DNA of 64,000 bases from Gemmatimonadaceae bacterium. GTDB lineage: Bacteria > Gemmatimonadota > Gemmatimonadetes > Gemmatimonadales > Gemmatimonadaceae. Made by a program: the position numbers and the translations under genes. This document shows, piece by piece, positions 45,311 to 53,502 of the stretch. Position 1 is the stretch's first letter. Each line of letters starts with the position of its first letter. Location of the stretch: positions 1 through 64,000 of the forward strand of contig JAIBBJ010000006.1 of assembly GCA_019694735.1 (NCBI GenBank). The letters are read 5' to 3'. The notes under the pieces are model-generated. The model worked only from the letters and a program-made list of their open reading frames with translations. It was not told the DNA's origin and searched no databases.

Positions 45311-45316
45311 GATAAT
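45311..45316 (+). promoter_or_regulatory. -10 GATAAT five bases before a GTG start
   Basis: GATAAT is a five-of-six match to TATAAT and is followed by five bases and GTG at 45322, which predicts a leaderless message for the small membrane protein and ctaB. Confidence 0.5.
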
Positions 45317-45321
45317 TCGTC

Positions 45322-45576
45322 GTGCCCGCCTCGCTCATCGCCTCCCTCTTCTGGACCTGCGCCCTCGCCGTCGTGATCGCGCAGGTGATGATCCTCCGCT
45401 CGTCCGCACGCGTGCTCGGCCGGGCACGGCCCGCGCGGCCCCTGCTCGAGTGGGGCTTCGCGATCGGGCCGGCCGTCGTCCTGGCGCTCGTGCTCGGTCT
45501 CGCGTGGCGCGCGATGATGCGGCCGCCCACCGCCGAGGTGACGCTGCCCGCCCCACCGAGCGGGATCATCTCGTGA
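45322..45576 (+). CDS. Small two-helix membrane protein next to ctaB
   Basis: GTG at 45322 gives 84 residues with two helices (about 4-25 and 44-65) joined by a basic loop. The second helix, starting LLEWGFAIGPAVVLALVL, loosely resembles the second helix of cytochrome oxidase subunit II, but no copper site or further domain exists. It overlaps ctaB as GTGA (45573-45576), so a part in heme-copper oxidase assembly is a reasonable guess. No family recognised. Confidence 0.62.
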   Translation: MPASLIASLFWTCALAVVIAQVMILRSSARVLGRARPARPLLEWGFAIGPAVVLALVLGLAWRAMMRPPTAEVTLPAPPSGIIS

Positions 45577-46487
45577 GCACGCCCGCCGCGGACACCGCGC
45601 CGCCGACGGTGGAGCGTACGCTCCTCCAGGACTTCATCGCCCTCACGAAGCCGCGCATCATCTCGCTGCTGCTCGTGACGACCGCGGCGCCGATGTTCGT
45701 CGCCGGCGACCCTTCCTGGGGCACGGTCGCGCTCGTGATGCTCGGCGGGTACCTCATGGCCGGCGGCGCCAACGCGGTCAACATGTACCTCGACCGCGAC
45801 ATCGACGACGTGATGGCGCGCACGCGGCTGCGGCCGATCCCGAGCGGGCGCATGCACGCCCGCGCGGTGCTGGCCTTCGGCGTCGGCATCGCGACCGCCG
45901 CCACCTGGATGCTCGCGACGTTCGTGAACGTCCTCACCGGTGCGCTCGCGCTCGCCGGCTTCTACTTCTACGTCTTCATCTACACGCGCTGGCTCAAGCG
46001 CAGCTCGCCGCAGAACATCGTGATCGGCGGCGCGGCCGGCGCCTTCCCGCCCCTCGTGGGCTGGGCCGCCGTGACCGGCTCGCTCGACCTCACGGCGTGG
46101 TTCCTGTTCCTCATCGTGTTCTACTGGACGCCGCCGCACTTCTGGGCACTCGCGCTCAACAAGCAGCGCGACTACGGCAACGCCCGGGTACCGATGGCGC
46201 CCCTCGTGTGGGGCGAGCGCGAGACGATCGCGCAGATGTGGTGGTACACGGTGCTCCTGGTGGCGCTGACGCTGCTGCCGGTCACCTGGGGCGGGTTCGG
46301 GCTCCCGTACCTCGTCATGGCCGCGATCCTCGGCGGCCTGCTCCTCCTCGGGGTGCACCGCGTGCGCCGCGCCGACTCGTACGTGAAGCCGGCGTGGTGG
46401 GTGTACGGCTACTCCCTGCTCTACCTCGCGCTGCTGTTCGTCGCGATGGTGCTCGACCGCCACCTCACCGACTGGTTCGCGCGCTGA
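45573..46487 (+). CDS. ctaB: Heme O synthase (protoheme IX farnesyltransferase)
   Basis: GTG at 45573 gives 304 residues with about nine helices. The UbiA-type site is clear: NMYLDRDIDDVMARTRLRP near residues 70-88, which binds the Mg-farnesyl diphosphate, and the second site around NKQRDYGNARVPM. It converts heme B to heme O for heme-copper oxidases. The upstream partner is the small membrane protein. It converges with the M24 gene; the short gap has an imperfect GC palindrome near 46489-46513 but no clear terminator. Confidence 0.95.
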   Translation: MSTPAADTAPPTVERTLLQDFIALTKPRIISLLLVTTAAPMFVAGDPSWGTVALVMLGGYLMAGGANAVNMYLDRDIDDVMARTRLRPIPSGRMHARAVLAFGVGIATAATWMLATFVNVLTGALALAGFYFYVFIYTRWLKRSSPQNIVIGGAAGAFPPLVGWAAVTGSLDLTAWFLFLIVFYWTPPHFWALALNKQRDYGNARVPMAPLVWGERETIAQMWWYTVLLVALTLLPVTWGGFGLPYLVMAAILGGLLLLGVHRVRRADSYVKPAWWVYGYSLLYLALLFVAMVLDRHLTDWFAR

Positions 46488-46521
46488 TCGCCGCCCGGCG
46501 CGCCGGCGCGGCGCATCGGGC

Positions 46522-47709
46522 TCAGACGACGACGAGGTCGCGCTGCGGCTCTGCCGGGGTGATGACGAGCGTGCCGTCCGCGTCGAGGTAGCCGTTCACC
46601 TCGGACCGCATGCCGATCTCGCCCGTGAGGTAGATGCCGGGTTCGATCGAGAACCCGACGCCGGGGAGCAGGAGCCGCGTCTCGCGCGTTTCCATGTTGT
46701 CGATGTTGGGCCCCATCCCGTGCAGGCCGCGCCGGTCGATGCTGTGCCCGGTGCGGTGCGTGAACGCGGGACCGAAGCCGCGCGCGACGATCACCGCGCG
46801 CGCCGCATCGTCGGCCTCGCCTCCCCGCGCGGGCTCCCCGGCGCCGAGCTTCCGCGCCAGCAGCGCGATCGCCGCATCGCGGGCGTCGCGCACGGCCTCC
46901 CAGACGGCCACCGCGCGCGGCGATGGCGCGCCGATGCTCGCCATCCAGGTCTGGTCCGCCCACATCCCCTGTCCGCCCTTCGAGGTCGCGAACAGGTCGA
47001 TGAGCGCGACATCCCCGCGCCGGAAGGCCCGCGGATGCGCCGCGCTCGGGTGGTAGTGCGGATCCGCCGCGTGCTCCGTCGCGGCGACGATCGGGCCGTG
47101 GTCCACCTCGAGCCCCTGCCGGTCGAACTCGGCCATGATCCACTCGGCGATCTCATGCTCGAACACCGGCGTGCCCGCCGCGACCGCCCGGCCGATCCGC
47201 TGGAATCCCTCGAGGGCGATCGTCCGCAGCACCTCGGCGTTCGCGCGGTGCGACGCGATCTCGGTCGGCGTCCAGACGGCGAAGAACCGCGAGACGAGGT
47301 CCGCGCTCGTGACGACCTCGGCCCCGCTCGCGCGCACCAGTTCGAGTACGCCCGCGGGGACACGGTCGACGACCGGCACCGCGTCGCCTGCGGAGTACTC
47401 CATCGCGATGCGACGGCCGCGCACGTACCGCGGCAACGCCTCTTCGAGGGTCTGCCACGCGGAGTACACGACCTTCTCCCACGCCGCGGGCCACGCCGAC
47501 CACGGGGCCTGCTCGATCGCGTGCGTGATCGCGACCGGCGTGCCGGTCGCGGGGATCCAGGCGAAGATCCGCCGCGTGACCATCCCCTGCATGCCGAGCA
47601 GCGACGCGGCGACGGGGTTCAGCCCGCGGAAGTCGTAGAGCAGCCAGCCATCCACGCCGGCCTCGGTGAGCGCGTGCTGCAGTGCGGGGAGCGTGGCGGG
47701 CGTCAGCAT
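46522..47709 (-). CDS. M24-family Xaa-Pro-type metallopeptidase
   Basis: ATG at 47709 has AGGAG six bases upstream, overlapping the end of the preceding gene's spacer, and gives 395 residues. A creatinase N-like domain (about 1-150) precedes the pita-bread fold. All five metal ligands are visible: Asp in LIDLFA and WADQTW, His in RTGHSID..., Glu in SIEPGIYL and Glu in GMRSEVNGYL. It should cleave X-Pro peptides in the cytoplasm. It follows the V4R-domain gene by eight bases, an unusual pairing. Confidence 0.9.
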   Translation of the reverse strand: MLTPATLPALQHALTEAGVDGWLLYDFRGLNPVAASLLGMQGMVTRRIFAWIPATGTPVAITHAIEQAPWSAWPAAWEKVVYSAWQTLEEALPRYVRGRRIAMEYSAGDAVPVVDRVPAGVLELVRASGAEVVTSADLVSRFFAVWTPTEIASHRANAEVLRTIALEGFQRIGRAVAAGTPVFEHEIAEWIMAEFDRQGLEVDHGPIVAATEHAADPHYHPSAAHPRAFRRGDVALIDLFATSKGGQGMWADQTWMASIGAPSPRAVAVWEAVRDARDAAIALLARKLGAGEPARGGEADDAARAVIVARGFGPAFTHRTGHSIDRRGLHGMGPNIDNMETRETRLLLPGVGFSIEPGIYLTGEIGMRSEVNGYLDADGTLVITPAEPQRDLVVV

Positions 47710-47717
47710 CGGAACTC

Positions 47718-48338
47718 CTAGCGGATGCCGCGCCACTCGGCGCGCCACTCGCAGGTGCGGTCGCCGCGCGAGGCGCAGCGGACGTGTTCGACGGCCCCGA
47801 CGCCGCCGACGAGGAGCTGCATGAGCTCGCGCAGGATGGCCTCGTAGAAGGCGCACCCGGCCTGCCGGGGGGCGGCGTCGCGCGTCGCGCTGTCCGCCAC
47901 GTCGAGGAGGATCGTCGCCCCGACCCGGCGGACCTGCCCCCCGAGGAATCGGGTGCCGATCCGCCGGACATGGCGGAGCGCGAGGGGCCGGGCGAGGAGC
48001 GTCGGCAACGAACGCACGAGCGCCCGGCTCGGCGCCGCGATGCGCGCGTACGTGCGGCGGGCGAGGCCGCGACCGGCCTCGCGGAAGACCGCCTCGGCAT
48101 CCGGACGCCGACCGATCAGCCGTGCGATGCCGACCGCCTCGTCGAACGGGAGGCGCTGGCCCCGCTTCACCGCATCCTGGTAGCGCCGGATCTGCGCGAG
48201 CACGGTGTCGCTGAGCCCGAACCGCTTCGTGCGGAGTTCGTCAACGAACTCGGCCTCGAGGTCGCCGTCGGGCATGTCCACGGAACGGACGGCCTCGAGC
48301 AGGACGAGCGGGACGAGCGGGTCGACCGTGCTGGACAT
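47718..48338 (-). CDS. V4R (4-vinyl reductase-like) domain protein
   Basis: The 206-residue protein has a helical N-terminal half and a C-terminal V4R-like domain: a Cys in GCAFYEAILREL and a closing pair in RCASRGDRTCEWRAEW. This is the Cys pattern of V4R domains, which bind small hydrophobic or tetrapyrrole-like molecules or metal. Known members occur in bacteriochlorophyll synthesis and in aromatic-sensing regulators; no such genes are adjacent. The -10-like TAGCTT at 48372-48377 precedes it. Confidence 0.65.
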   Translation of the reverse strand: MSSTVDPLVPLVLLEAVRSVDMPDGDLEAEFVDELRTKRFGLSDTVLAQIRRYQDAVKRGQRLPFDEAVGIARLIGRRPDAEAVFREAGRGLARRTYARIAAPSRALVRSLPTLLARPLALRHVRRIGTRFLGGQVRRVGATILLDVADSATRDAAPRQAGCAFYEAILRELMQLLVGGVGAVEHVRCASRGDRTCEWRAEWRGIR

Positions 48339-48371
48339 GCGGGTGGGCGAGGGGGTGGGAACCGCGGGAGC

Positions 48372-48377
48372 AAGCTA
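48372..48377 (-). promoter_or_regulatory. -10-like TAGCTT upstream of the V4R gene
   Basis: TAGCTT on the minus strand, 34 bases before the ATG at 48338, within the 152-base divergent gap. No -35 match. Confidence 0.35.
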
Positions 48378-48490
48378 ATCGGCAGGCGCGCGCCCCGCAC
48401 GGCACGAACCAGCACGCCGGTGCGTTCAACGGCGTGGGTGCGTCCCGCTTGCGCGGGCGACCCGGCCCCGGCAGAATCCGCCATTCCCCC

Positions 48491-48766
48491 ATGCACGCCA
48501 CCGCGAACGCCCCCACGCCCGACGAGGGTTGCCGCTCCGCCCGCACCGCGCTCGACGCGGTGGTGGACGGCGAGGCCGACGCGCTCAGCGTCGCCCGTGT
48601 GGAGTCGCATGCGGCAGGGTGCGCCGACTGTGCGCGGGCACTCGCGGCGGCCCGCGGCCACCGCAGGCGCCTCCGGCGGCTTGGCGACACGGCGCGGATG
48701 CCGGACGAGGCGCGCGACCGGGTGCTGCACCTGCTGCGCGGGGTACGGGGATCGTCGAGCCGCTGA
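48491..48766 (+). CDS. Soluble zinc-finger anti-sigma-like protein
   Basis: The 91-residue product fits the zf-HC2 anti-sigma family: ALDAVVDGEADALSVARVE followed by His40-x3-Cys44-x2-Cys47. Most such proteins continue into a membrane helix; this one ends in a basic helix and is soluble, as in cytoplasmic ChrR-like or ZAS anti-sigma factors. No sigma-factor gene is next to it. Its stop overlaps the possible start of the DUF92 gene (CTGA). Confidence 0.65.
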   Translation: MHATANAPTPDEGCRSARTALDAVVDGEADALSVARVESHAAGCADCARALAAARGHRRRLRRLGDTARMPDEARDRVLHLLRGVRGSSSR

Positions 48767-49560
48767 TCCTGCGCGCGCTGCTCGGCGCGGTGCTGGCCGG
48801 CGTCGTCGCCGCGCTCGCGCGGCGGGCCGGCAGTCTCAGCGCGAGCGGACAGTGGGCGGCGTTCGGCACCGGCACGATCGCGGCGGCCGCCGGCTGGCGT
48901 TGGGCCGGCCTGCTCATCGGCTACTTCGTCCTCGCCTCGGCGCTGACGCGCTGGGGCGCGGGCCGGAAGGCGGCGCGCACCGCGGACGTGCTCCCCGACG
49001 CGAGCGCCCGGGGCGCGTTGCAGGTGCTGGCGAACGGCGGGCTCTTCGCGGCACTCGTGCTCGCCGGCACGCTGCTGCGGGCGCCGCCGCTCCTCGTCGC
49101 GGCGAACGGGGCCCTCGCCGCCGCCGCGGCCGACACGTGGGCGACCGAGATCGGGACCCTGTGGGGCGGCACGCCGCGTTCACTGCTCAGCGGACGCGCG
49201 CTCGGCGCGGGCGAGTCCGGTGGCGTCACGCTCGTCGGAACGGCGGCGAGCGCGGTCGCCGCGGCACTGATGGGGGGGGCCGCCGGCCTGCTGCTCGCCG
49301 CACCCGGCGGCGTCGCGGCGGACGCGGCGTTCGCCGTCGGTCTCGCGGGACTCGTCGGCTCCGCGGCCGACAGCCTCCTCGGGGCGACGCTCCAGTCCAA
49401 GCGCTGGTGCGAGCAGTGCAAGCGCTGGACGGAACGTCGGGTGCATACCTGCCAGTACCGCACACGCCATGCCCGTGGAGTACGTTGGATGACGAACGAC
49501 ACCGTGAACCTGCTCGCGACCGCGTGCGGCGCCCTCGCCGCCGTGCTCGCCGCCGCCTGA
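48763..49560 (+). CDS. DUF92 integral membrane protein
   Basis: The product is about 265 residues with six or seven helices and the DUF92 features: GSLSASGQWAAFGTG near the start, GALQVLANGG, AAADTWATEIG and the Asn-x3-Asn stretch MTNDTVNLLAT near the end. The start is uncertain. No ATG, GTG or TTG exists at the right place. CTG at 48763 overlapping the previous stop gives the full first helix, whereas GTG at 48790 cuts into it. The family includes plant VTE6 phytyl-phosphate kinases, so a polyprenyl or lipid-alcohol phosphate role is possible. Confidence 0.75.
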   Translation: MILRALLGAVLAGVVAALARRAGSLSASGQWAAFGTGTIAAAAGWRWAGLLIGYFVLASALTRWGAGRKAARTADVLPDASARGALQVLANGGLFAALVLAGTLLRAPPLLVAANGALAAAAADTWATEIGTLWGGTPRSLLSGRALGAGESGGVTLVGTAASAVAAALMGGAAGLLLAAPGGVAADAAFAVGLAGLVGSAADSLLGATLQSKRWCEQCKRWTERRVHTCQYRTRHARGVRWMTNDTVNLLATACGALAAVLAAA

Positions 49561-50048
49561 TGATGGCCCTGACTTCCGTGGACCCCGCCAGTTTCCGCGC
49601 CGCCCTCTCCCGCTTCGCCTCCGGCGTGACGGTCCTCACGACGCGCACGGCCGATGGGCGCGACGCCGGGATGACCGCCACCGCGTTCTCCTCGCTCTCG
49701 CTCGACCCGCCGCTGGTGCTCGCATGCGTGGACCGGACGGCCTCGATGCTCTCCCCGCTCGAGCAGGCGTCGCACCTCGCGGTGCATCTCCTGTCCGAGG
49801 ACCAGGAGGCGCTCTCGCGTCGGTTCGCGGCGGATGAGGCGGACCGGTTCCGCGGCCTCGAGGTGACACGCGGGCTCGAGGGACTGCCGCTGCTGGGCGG
49901 CTGCCTCGGCCGCCTGCAGTGCCGGATCACCGGCCGCCATCCCGAGGGGGACCATGTGATCATCATCGGCGAGGTCCTCGAGGCGGAGGCCGCCGAGGGC
50001 TCGCCGCTGCTGTACTTCCGCAGCCGCTACGGACGGCTCGGTCGATGA
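49560..50048 (+). CDS. Flavin reductase (FMN-binding split-barrel) family protein
   Basis: ATG at 49560 overlaps the DUF92 stop as TGATG; the product has 162 residues. The flavin reductase pattern is clear: FASGVTVLTTRT, GMTATAFSSLSLDPPLVLACVD and a HLAVHLLSEDQ motif, ending in YFRSRYGRL. Such proteins supply reduced FMN to monooxygenases or act alone. No monooxygenase gene is near. It overlaps the next gene as ATGA (50045-50048). Confidence 0.87.
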   Translation: MMALTSVDPASFRAALSRFASGVTVLTTRTADGRDAGMTATAFSSLSLDPPLVLACVDRTASMLSPLEQASHLAVHLLSEDQEALSRRFAADEADRFRGLEVTRGLEGLPLLGGCLGRLQCRITGRHPEGDHVIIIGEVLEAEAAEGSPLLYFRSRYGRLGR

Positions 50049-50704
50049 GCTTCGAGGTCGAGCGCGAGCAGGCGGTGCAGGCGCTGTGCGCGCACTACGC
50101 GCAGGATCACCTCTCGACGGGTGAGTTGGAGGCGCGGTTCGAGCGCGTCCATGCGGCCCGGACCCAGCTCGACCTGCAGGCGGCCGTCGGCGGGCTGCCG
50201 GCGCTGACCGCGATGGCGGTCGCCCCCGCCCCGCTGTATCAGCTCGCGGGCCCCGTGCCGTCGGGGCCCGTGCCGGGGCTCCGGCGGCGCTTCCTCTCCC
50301 TCTTCTCCTCGGTGAAGAAGGAGGGGGCGTGGGCGCCGCCGCCGTTCATCGAGGCGCGCGTCTACCTCGGCGAGCTCGTCTTCGACCTGCGCGAGGCGCT
50401 GCTGCCCCCCGAGGGCATCGACCTCGACGTCGAGGTCTTCATGGGCGAGGCGCGCGTGCTGCTGCCGCCGGGCCTCCGCGCCGAGGTGGACGCCTCGGCG
50501 ATCATGGGCGAGGTCGTCGACAAGTCGCAGCGCGGGCTGCCGGGCGCGCCGATGATCCGCGTGCACGGCACCGCGTTCATGGGCACCATCAAGGTGCAGA
50601 CGAAGCTGCCGCGGCCGGCGCGCCTGGAGGATTGGCGCGCCCAGCTGAAGGGGTTCCTCGGCCTCGGCGGCTCGTCCACCGGAGACGAGGGCGGGCGGCG
50701 CTGA
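50045..50704 (+). CDS. DUF1707/LiaF-like cytoplasmic protein
   Basis: The 219-residue product begins with a DUF1707-type head (about 8-55, with the pattern DHLSTGELEARFERVHAARTQ-like in parts) and continues with a LiaF-type beta domain (about 105-205: VFMGEARVLLPPG, ASAIMGEV, GTAFMGTIKV). DUF1707 heads and LiaF tails are common in membrane-stress proteins; no membrane helix is visible here. It is the last gene of the zf-HC2/DUF92/flavin reductase chain and converges with ppa. Confidence 0.68.
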   Translation: MSFEVEREQAVQALCAHYAQDHLSTGELEARFERVHAARTQLDLQAAVGGLPALTAMAVAPAPLYQLAGPVPSGPVPGLRRRFLSLFSSVKKEGAWAPPPFIEARVYLGELVFDLREALLPPEGIDLDVEVFMGEARVLLPPGLRAEVDASAIMGEVVDKSQRGLPGAPMIRVHGTAFMGTIKVQTKLPRPARLEDWRAQLKGFLGLGGSSTGDEGGRR

Positions 50705-50708
50705 CGCG

Positions 50709-51251
50709 CTAGGGCCCCTGCGAGAGGTAGTGCTCCGCGTAGCGCACGATCGACTCCTCGATCACGCGCATCGCCACCTCGCTCTTCTCCCAGCCGAGGA
50801 TCTCGACGCGCTTCCCCTCGAGGTCCTTGTAGATCTGGAAGAAGTGCTCGATCTCGCGGAGCGTGTGCTGCGGCAGGTCGGCGATGTCGAAGTACTCGCC
50901 GTGCGCCGGGTCGTCGCACGGGACGGCGAGGATCTTGTCGTCCGGCTCGCCCTTGTCGAGCATCTTGAGCACGCCGACCGGGCGCACGTCGATCAGGCAG
51001 CCGGTGAAGGTCGGCTCCTTGATCATCACGAGCACGTCGAGCGGGTCGTTGTCCTCGTGCAGCGTGCGCGGGATCAGGCCGTAATCGCCCGGGTAGTGCA
51101 CGGCCGAGTAGAGCACGCGGTCCAGGCGGAAGAGTCCCGAATCCTTGTCCAGCTCGTACTTGTTGCGGGCCCCCTGCGGGATCTCGATCACCGCCGTCAC
51201 GACCTCCGGCGGTTCCTTGCCGGGGGCGAGGTCCTTCCACGGATGGATCAT
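50709..51251 (-). CDS. ppa: Inorganic pyrophosphatase
   Basis: The 180-residue family I pyrophosphatase shows VIEIPQGARNKYE, the metal motif EDNDPLDVLVM, DDKILAVP and FFQIYKDLEGK. It hydrolyses pyrophosphate to drive biosynthesis. The ATG at 51251 overlaps the ccmD-like stop as ATGA, so it is translated from the cytochrome maturation operon, an uncommon partner. Confidence 0.95.
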   Translation of the reverse strand: MIHPWKDLAPGKEPPEVVTAVIEIPQGARNKYELDKDSGLFRLDRVLYSAVHYPGDYGLIPRTLHEDNDPLDVLVMIKEPTFTGCLIDVRPVGVLKMLDKGEPDDKILAVPCDDPAHGEYFDIADLPQHTLREIEHFFQIYKDLEGKRVEILGWEKSEVAMRVIEESIVRYAEHYLSQGP

Positions 51252-51385
51252 GCGCGGCCGGCCTCCTGGCGCGCGCGGCGGCGCGCGAGGGCCCGGCGGC
51301 GCAGCACCAGCGCGACGGCGTAGCCGGCGTAGAGCACGACCGTGACCGCGTACGCGGCCTGGAAGAAGCGGGCGTTGTCCGGCAT
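51248..51385 (-). CDS. CcmD-like small membrane protein (45 residues)
   Basis: The ATG at 51385 overlaps the ccmC stop (TGATG) and the gene overlaps ppa by ATGA. The product has one membrane helix (about residues 8-28) with an Arg-rich tail, the form of CcmD. CcmD stabilises the CcmABCE complex. The call rests on size, helix and position. Confidence 0.8.
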   Translation of the reverse strand: MPDNARFFQAAYAVTVVLYAGYAVALVLRRRALARRRARQEAGRA

Positions 51386-52083
51386 CAGGCGGTCCCTCCG
51401 ACGGCGGCGTCCTCGAGCGCGTCGCGCTCCGCGGCGAGCGCCATCCGGGCGCGGACGAAGGCGACGTACAGCAGCGTGAAGGCGGCGAAGCAGCCGAAGA
51501 ACGTGATGAGCATGACCGGCGGCATCTGCGGCCCGTCCGTGCGCGCCACGACCGGGAGCGGATGCAGCGTCCGGAACAGGTACACACTGAGGTGGATGAA
51601 CGGGATCAGGAGCGCCCCGAGGATCCCGAGCACGGCCGCGTACCGGGCGCGCTGCTCGCGCTCGGGGATCACGCCGCGCAGCACCAGATAGCCGACGTAG
51701 ACGAACCAGAGGAAGAGCGTCAGCGTGAGGCGCGCGTCCCAGGTCCACCAGGTCCCCCAGATGGGCCGGCCCCAGAGCGGGCCGGTGGTGAGCACCGCCG
51801 TCGTGAAGACGACGCCGACCTCGGCCGAGCTCTCGGCGAACCGGTCGAGGCGCGGATCCTTGAGGAAGAGCCAGAAGGCACCGGCGAGCGCCGTGAGCCC
51901 GAAGGCGAGGAACGCGACCCACGCGGCGGGCGCGTGCACGTAGAGGATCTTCTGTGCATAGCCCTGCACCGCCTCGGGCGGCGTGAACCAGATCGCGCGC
52001 ACGTACGCGGCCGCGACGGCGGCGAGCGCGACCAGCGAGAGCGCGTGCGGGCCGCGCGCGGGCGCGGCGGGGGGAGCGGACAT
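51385..52083 (-). CDS. ccmC: Heme exporter protein CcmC
   Basis: This 232-residue protein has six helices and the heme-handling Trp-rich motif GTWWTWDARLTLTL. Conserved His residues lie in the flanking loops (KILYVHAPAAW and IPFIHLSV). CcmC delivers heme to CcmE during cytochrome c maturation. It overlaps ccmB (TGATG at 52083) and ccmD. CcmE, F and H are not in the window. Confidence 0.93.
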   Translation of the reverse strand: MSAPPAAPARGPHALSLVALAAVAAAYVRAIWFTPPEAVQGYAQKILYVHAPAAWVAFLAFGLTALAGAFWLFLKDPRLDRFAESSAEVGVVFTTAVLTTGPLWGRPIWGTWWTWDARLTLTLFLWFVYVGYLVLRGVIPEREQRARYAAVLGILGALLIPFIHLSVYLFRTLHPLPVVARTDGPQMPPVMLITFFGCFAAFTLLYVAFVRARMALAAERDALEDAAVGGTA

Positions 52084-52775
52084 CAGTCGTCGAGCGTGAA
52101 GGGGAAGACGAGCATGCAGACGTACGCGAACACGAGGTCGAACGCCAGCAGGATGCGGAGCCACGCGACCGCCTCGCCGAACGGCCGACCGGCGAGGACC
52201 GCCGCGGTGAGCTTCGCCGCGGGCATCACGATCGGCACGAAGAACGGCAGCGCGAGCACCGGCAGCAGCAGCTCGGCGAGCCGCGTGTTCGCGGTCATCC
52301 CCGCGAACATCGTCCCGATGCTGACGAGGCCGAGCGCGGCGAGGACCATCACCCCGGCGAGCAGGGCGAAGGCCCGGCCGTCGAGCGGAAGGTTGTAGAA
52401 CAGCGCGACGGCCGGGAGGGCCACCGCTTGAACGCCCAGGACGAACGCGAGGTTCGCGAGGGCCTTCCCGAGGAAGATGCTCTCCCGCGGCACCGGCGCC
52501 ACGAGGAGCGCGTCCATCGCCCCGTCGTGCTGCTCCACCCCGAACGAGCGGTGCAGGCCCAGGAGCCCCGAGAACGTGAACGTCACCCACAGGACGCCAG
52601 GGGCGAGGTCCGTGGCGCGGATCGCCGTCGGGTCCCACGCGAAGTAGAAGATCACGATCGCGAGGAGCGAGAGCACGAGCGCCGAGAGGAACGCCGAGCG
52701 CGTCCGGAACTCGATCGCGAGGTCCTTCCGCGCGATCGTCCACGCGCTGGCGAGCAGCCCCGGCGCCGCGTTCAC
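52083..52775 (-). CDS. ccmB: Heme exporter permease CcmB
   Basis: GTG at 52775 gives 230 residues with six helices. Typical pieces are KDLAIEFRTRSAF near the start, GLLGLHRSFGVEQHDGAMDALLVAPVP-like sequence in parts (about 70-95) and PVLALPFFVPIVM. CcmB is the permease partner of CcmA. Its GTG overlaps the ccmA stop (GTGA). Confidence 0.92.
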   Translation of the reverse strand: MNAAPGLLASAWTIARKDLAIEFRTRSAFLSALVLSLLAIVIFYFAWDPTAIRATDLAPGVLWVTFTFSGLLGLHRSFGVEQHDGAMDALLVAPVPRESIFLGKALANLAFVLGVQAVALPAVALFYNLPLDGRAFALLAGVMVLAALGLVSIGTMFAGMTANTRLAELLLPVLALPFFVPIVMPAAKLTAAVLAGRPFGEAVAWLRILLAFDLVFAYVCMLVFPFTLDD

Positions 52776-53470
52776 GCCACGAGCTCCCGGTACTCGGCGG
52801 CGTAGCGGTCGCGCTCGAGCCCCTCGGCCCGCTCGTATCGCGCGAAGCGGCCGGCGCGCATGACCGCGGCATGGGTGGCGAGCGCCAGCCCCTCGTGCAG
52901 GTGGTGCGTGACGACGATGAGCGCCGCCCCGGCCGCGCGGCGTTCGCGGAGCAGCGCCGTCAGCGCGGCCCCGCCCTGCTCGTCGAGACCGGTGTACGGC
53001 TCGTCGGCGAGGAGCACGTCGGGCCCGTGCACGATCGCGCGGGCGATCGAGACCCGCTGCTGCAGCCCGCGCGAGAGGCTCCGCACGGGAACGTCCGCCC
53101 GGTCGGCGACGCGCAGCTGTTCGAGGGCCCGCTGGACCGCGCCCTCGACGTCCCGGAGCCCGTGCAGCGCCGCGGAGAAGCGCACGTTCTCGCGCGCGGT
53201 CAGCGCCTCGTAGAGCATGCCGCGGTGCGAGATGAGGCCCACGCGCGCCCGCGCCTCCGGTCTCGGGAGGCTGACCCCCTCGATCCGCGCCTGGCCCGCG
53301 CTCGGCGAGAGCAACCCCGCGAGCATCCGCAGCGCCGTCGACTTGCCTGCGCCATTGGGACCGAAGAGCGCGAGGCAGTCGCCCGGGGCGAGGGTGAAGG
53401 AGAGGCCGTCCACCGCCCGGCGCGCCCCGAAGGTCCGGACCAGTCCGGCCGCCTCGACACGCGCCGTCAT
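52772..53470 (-). CDS. ccmA: Heme exporter ATPase CcmA
   Basis: The 232-residue ABC ATPase has Walker A GPNGAGKST, a signature LSRGLQQRVSIARA, Walker B VLLADEPYTGLD and switch His in VVTHHLHEG. Order and overlaps with ccmB and ccmC give the CcmABC identity. A TAGCGT -10-like hexamer lies at 53503-53508. Confidence 0.92.
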   Translation of the reverse strand: MTARVEAAGLVRTFGARRAVDGLSFTLAPGDCLALFGPNGAGKSTALRMLAGLLSPSAGQARIEGVSLPRPEARARVGLISHRGMLYEALTARENVRFSAALHGLRDVEGAVQRALEQLRVADRADVPVRSLSRGLQQRVSIARAIVHGPDVLLADEPYTGLDEQGGAALTALLRERRAAGAALIVVTHHLHEGLALATHAAVMRAGRFARYERAEGLERDRYAAEYRELVA

Positions 53471-53502
53471 GCGGCGGATCCCCCGGGGACGTTCATCCCT
53501 GA

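Noticed and set aside
46489-46513. Hairpin between ctaB and the M24 gene
   Set aside because: It contains the palindrome CCGGCGCGCCGG, but outer arms pair only with a bulge, so it was not listed as a terminator.
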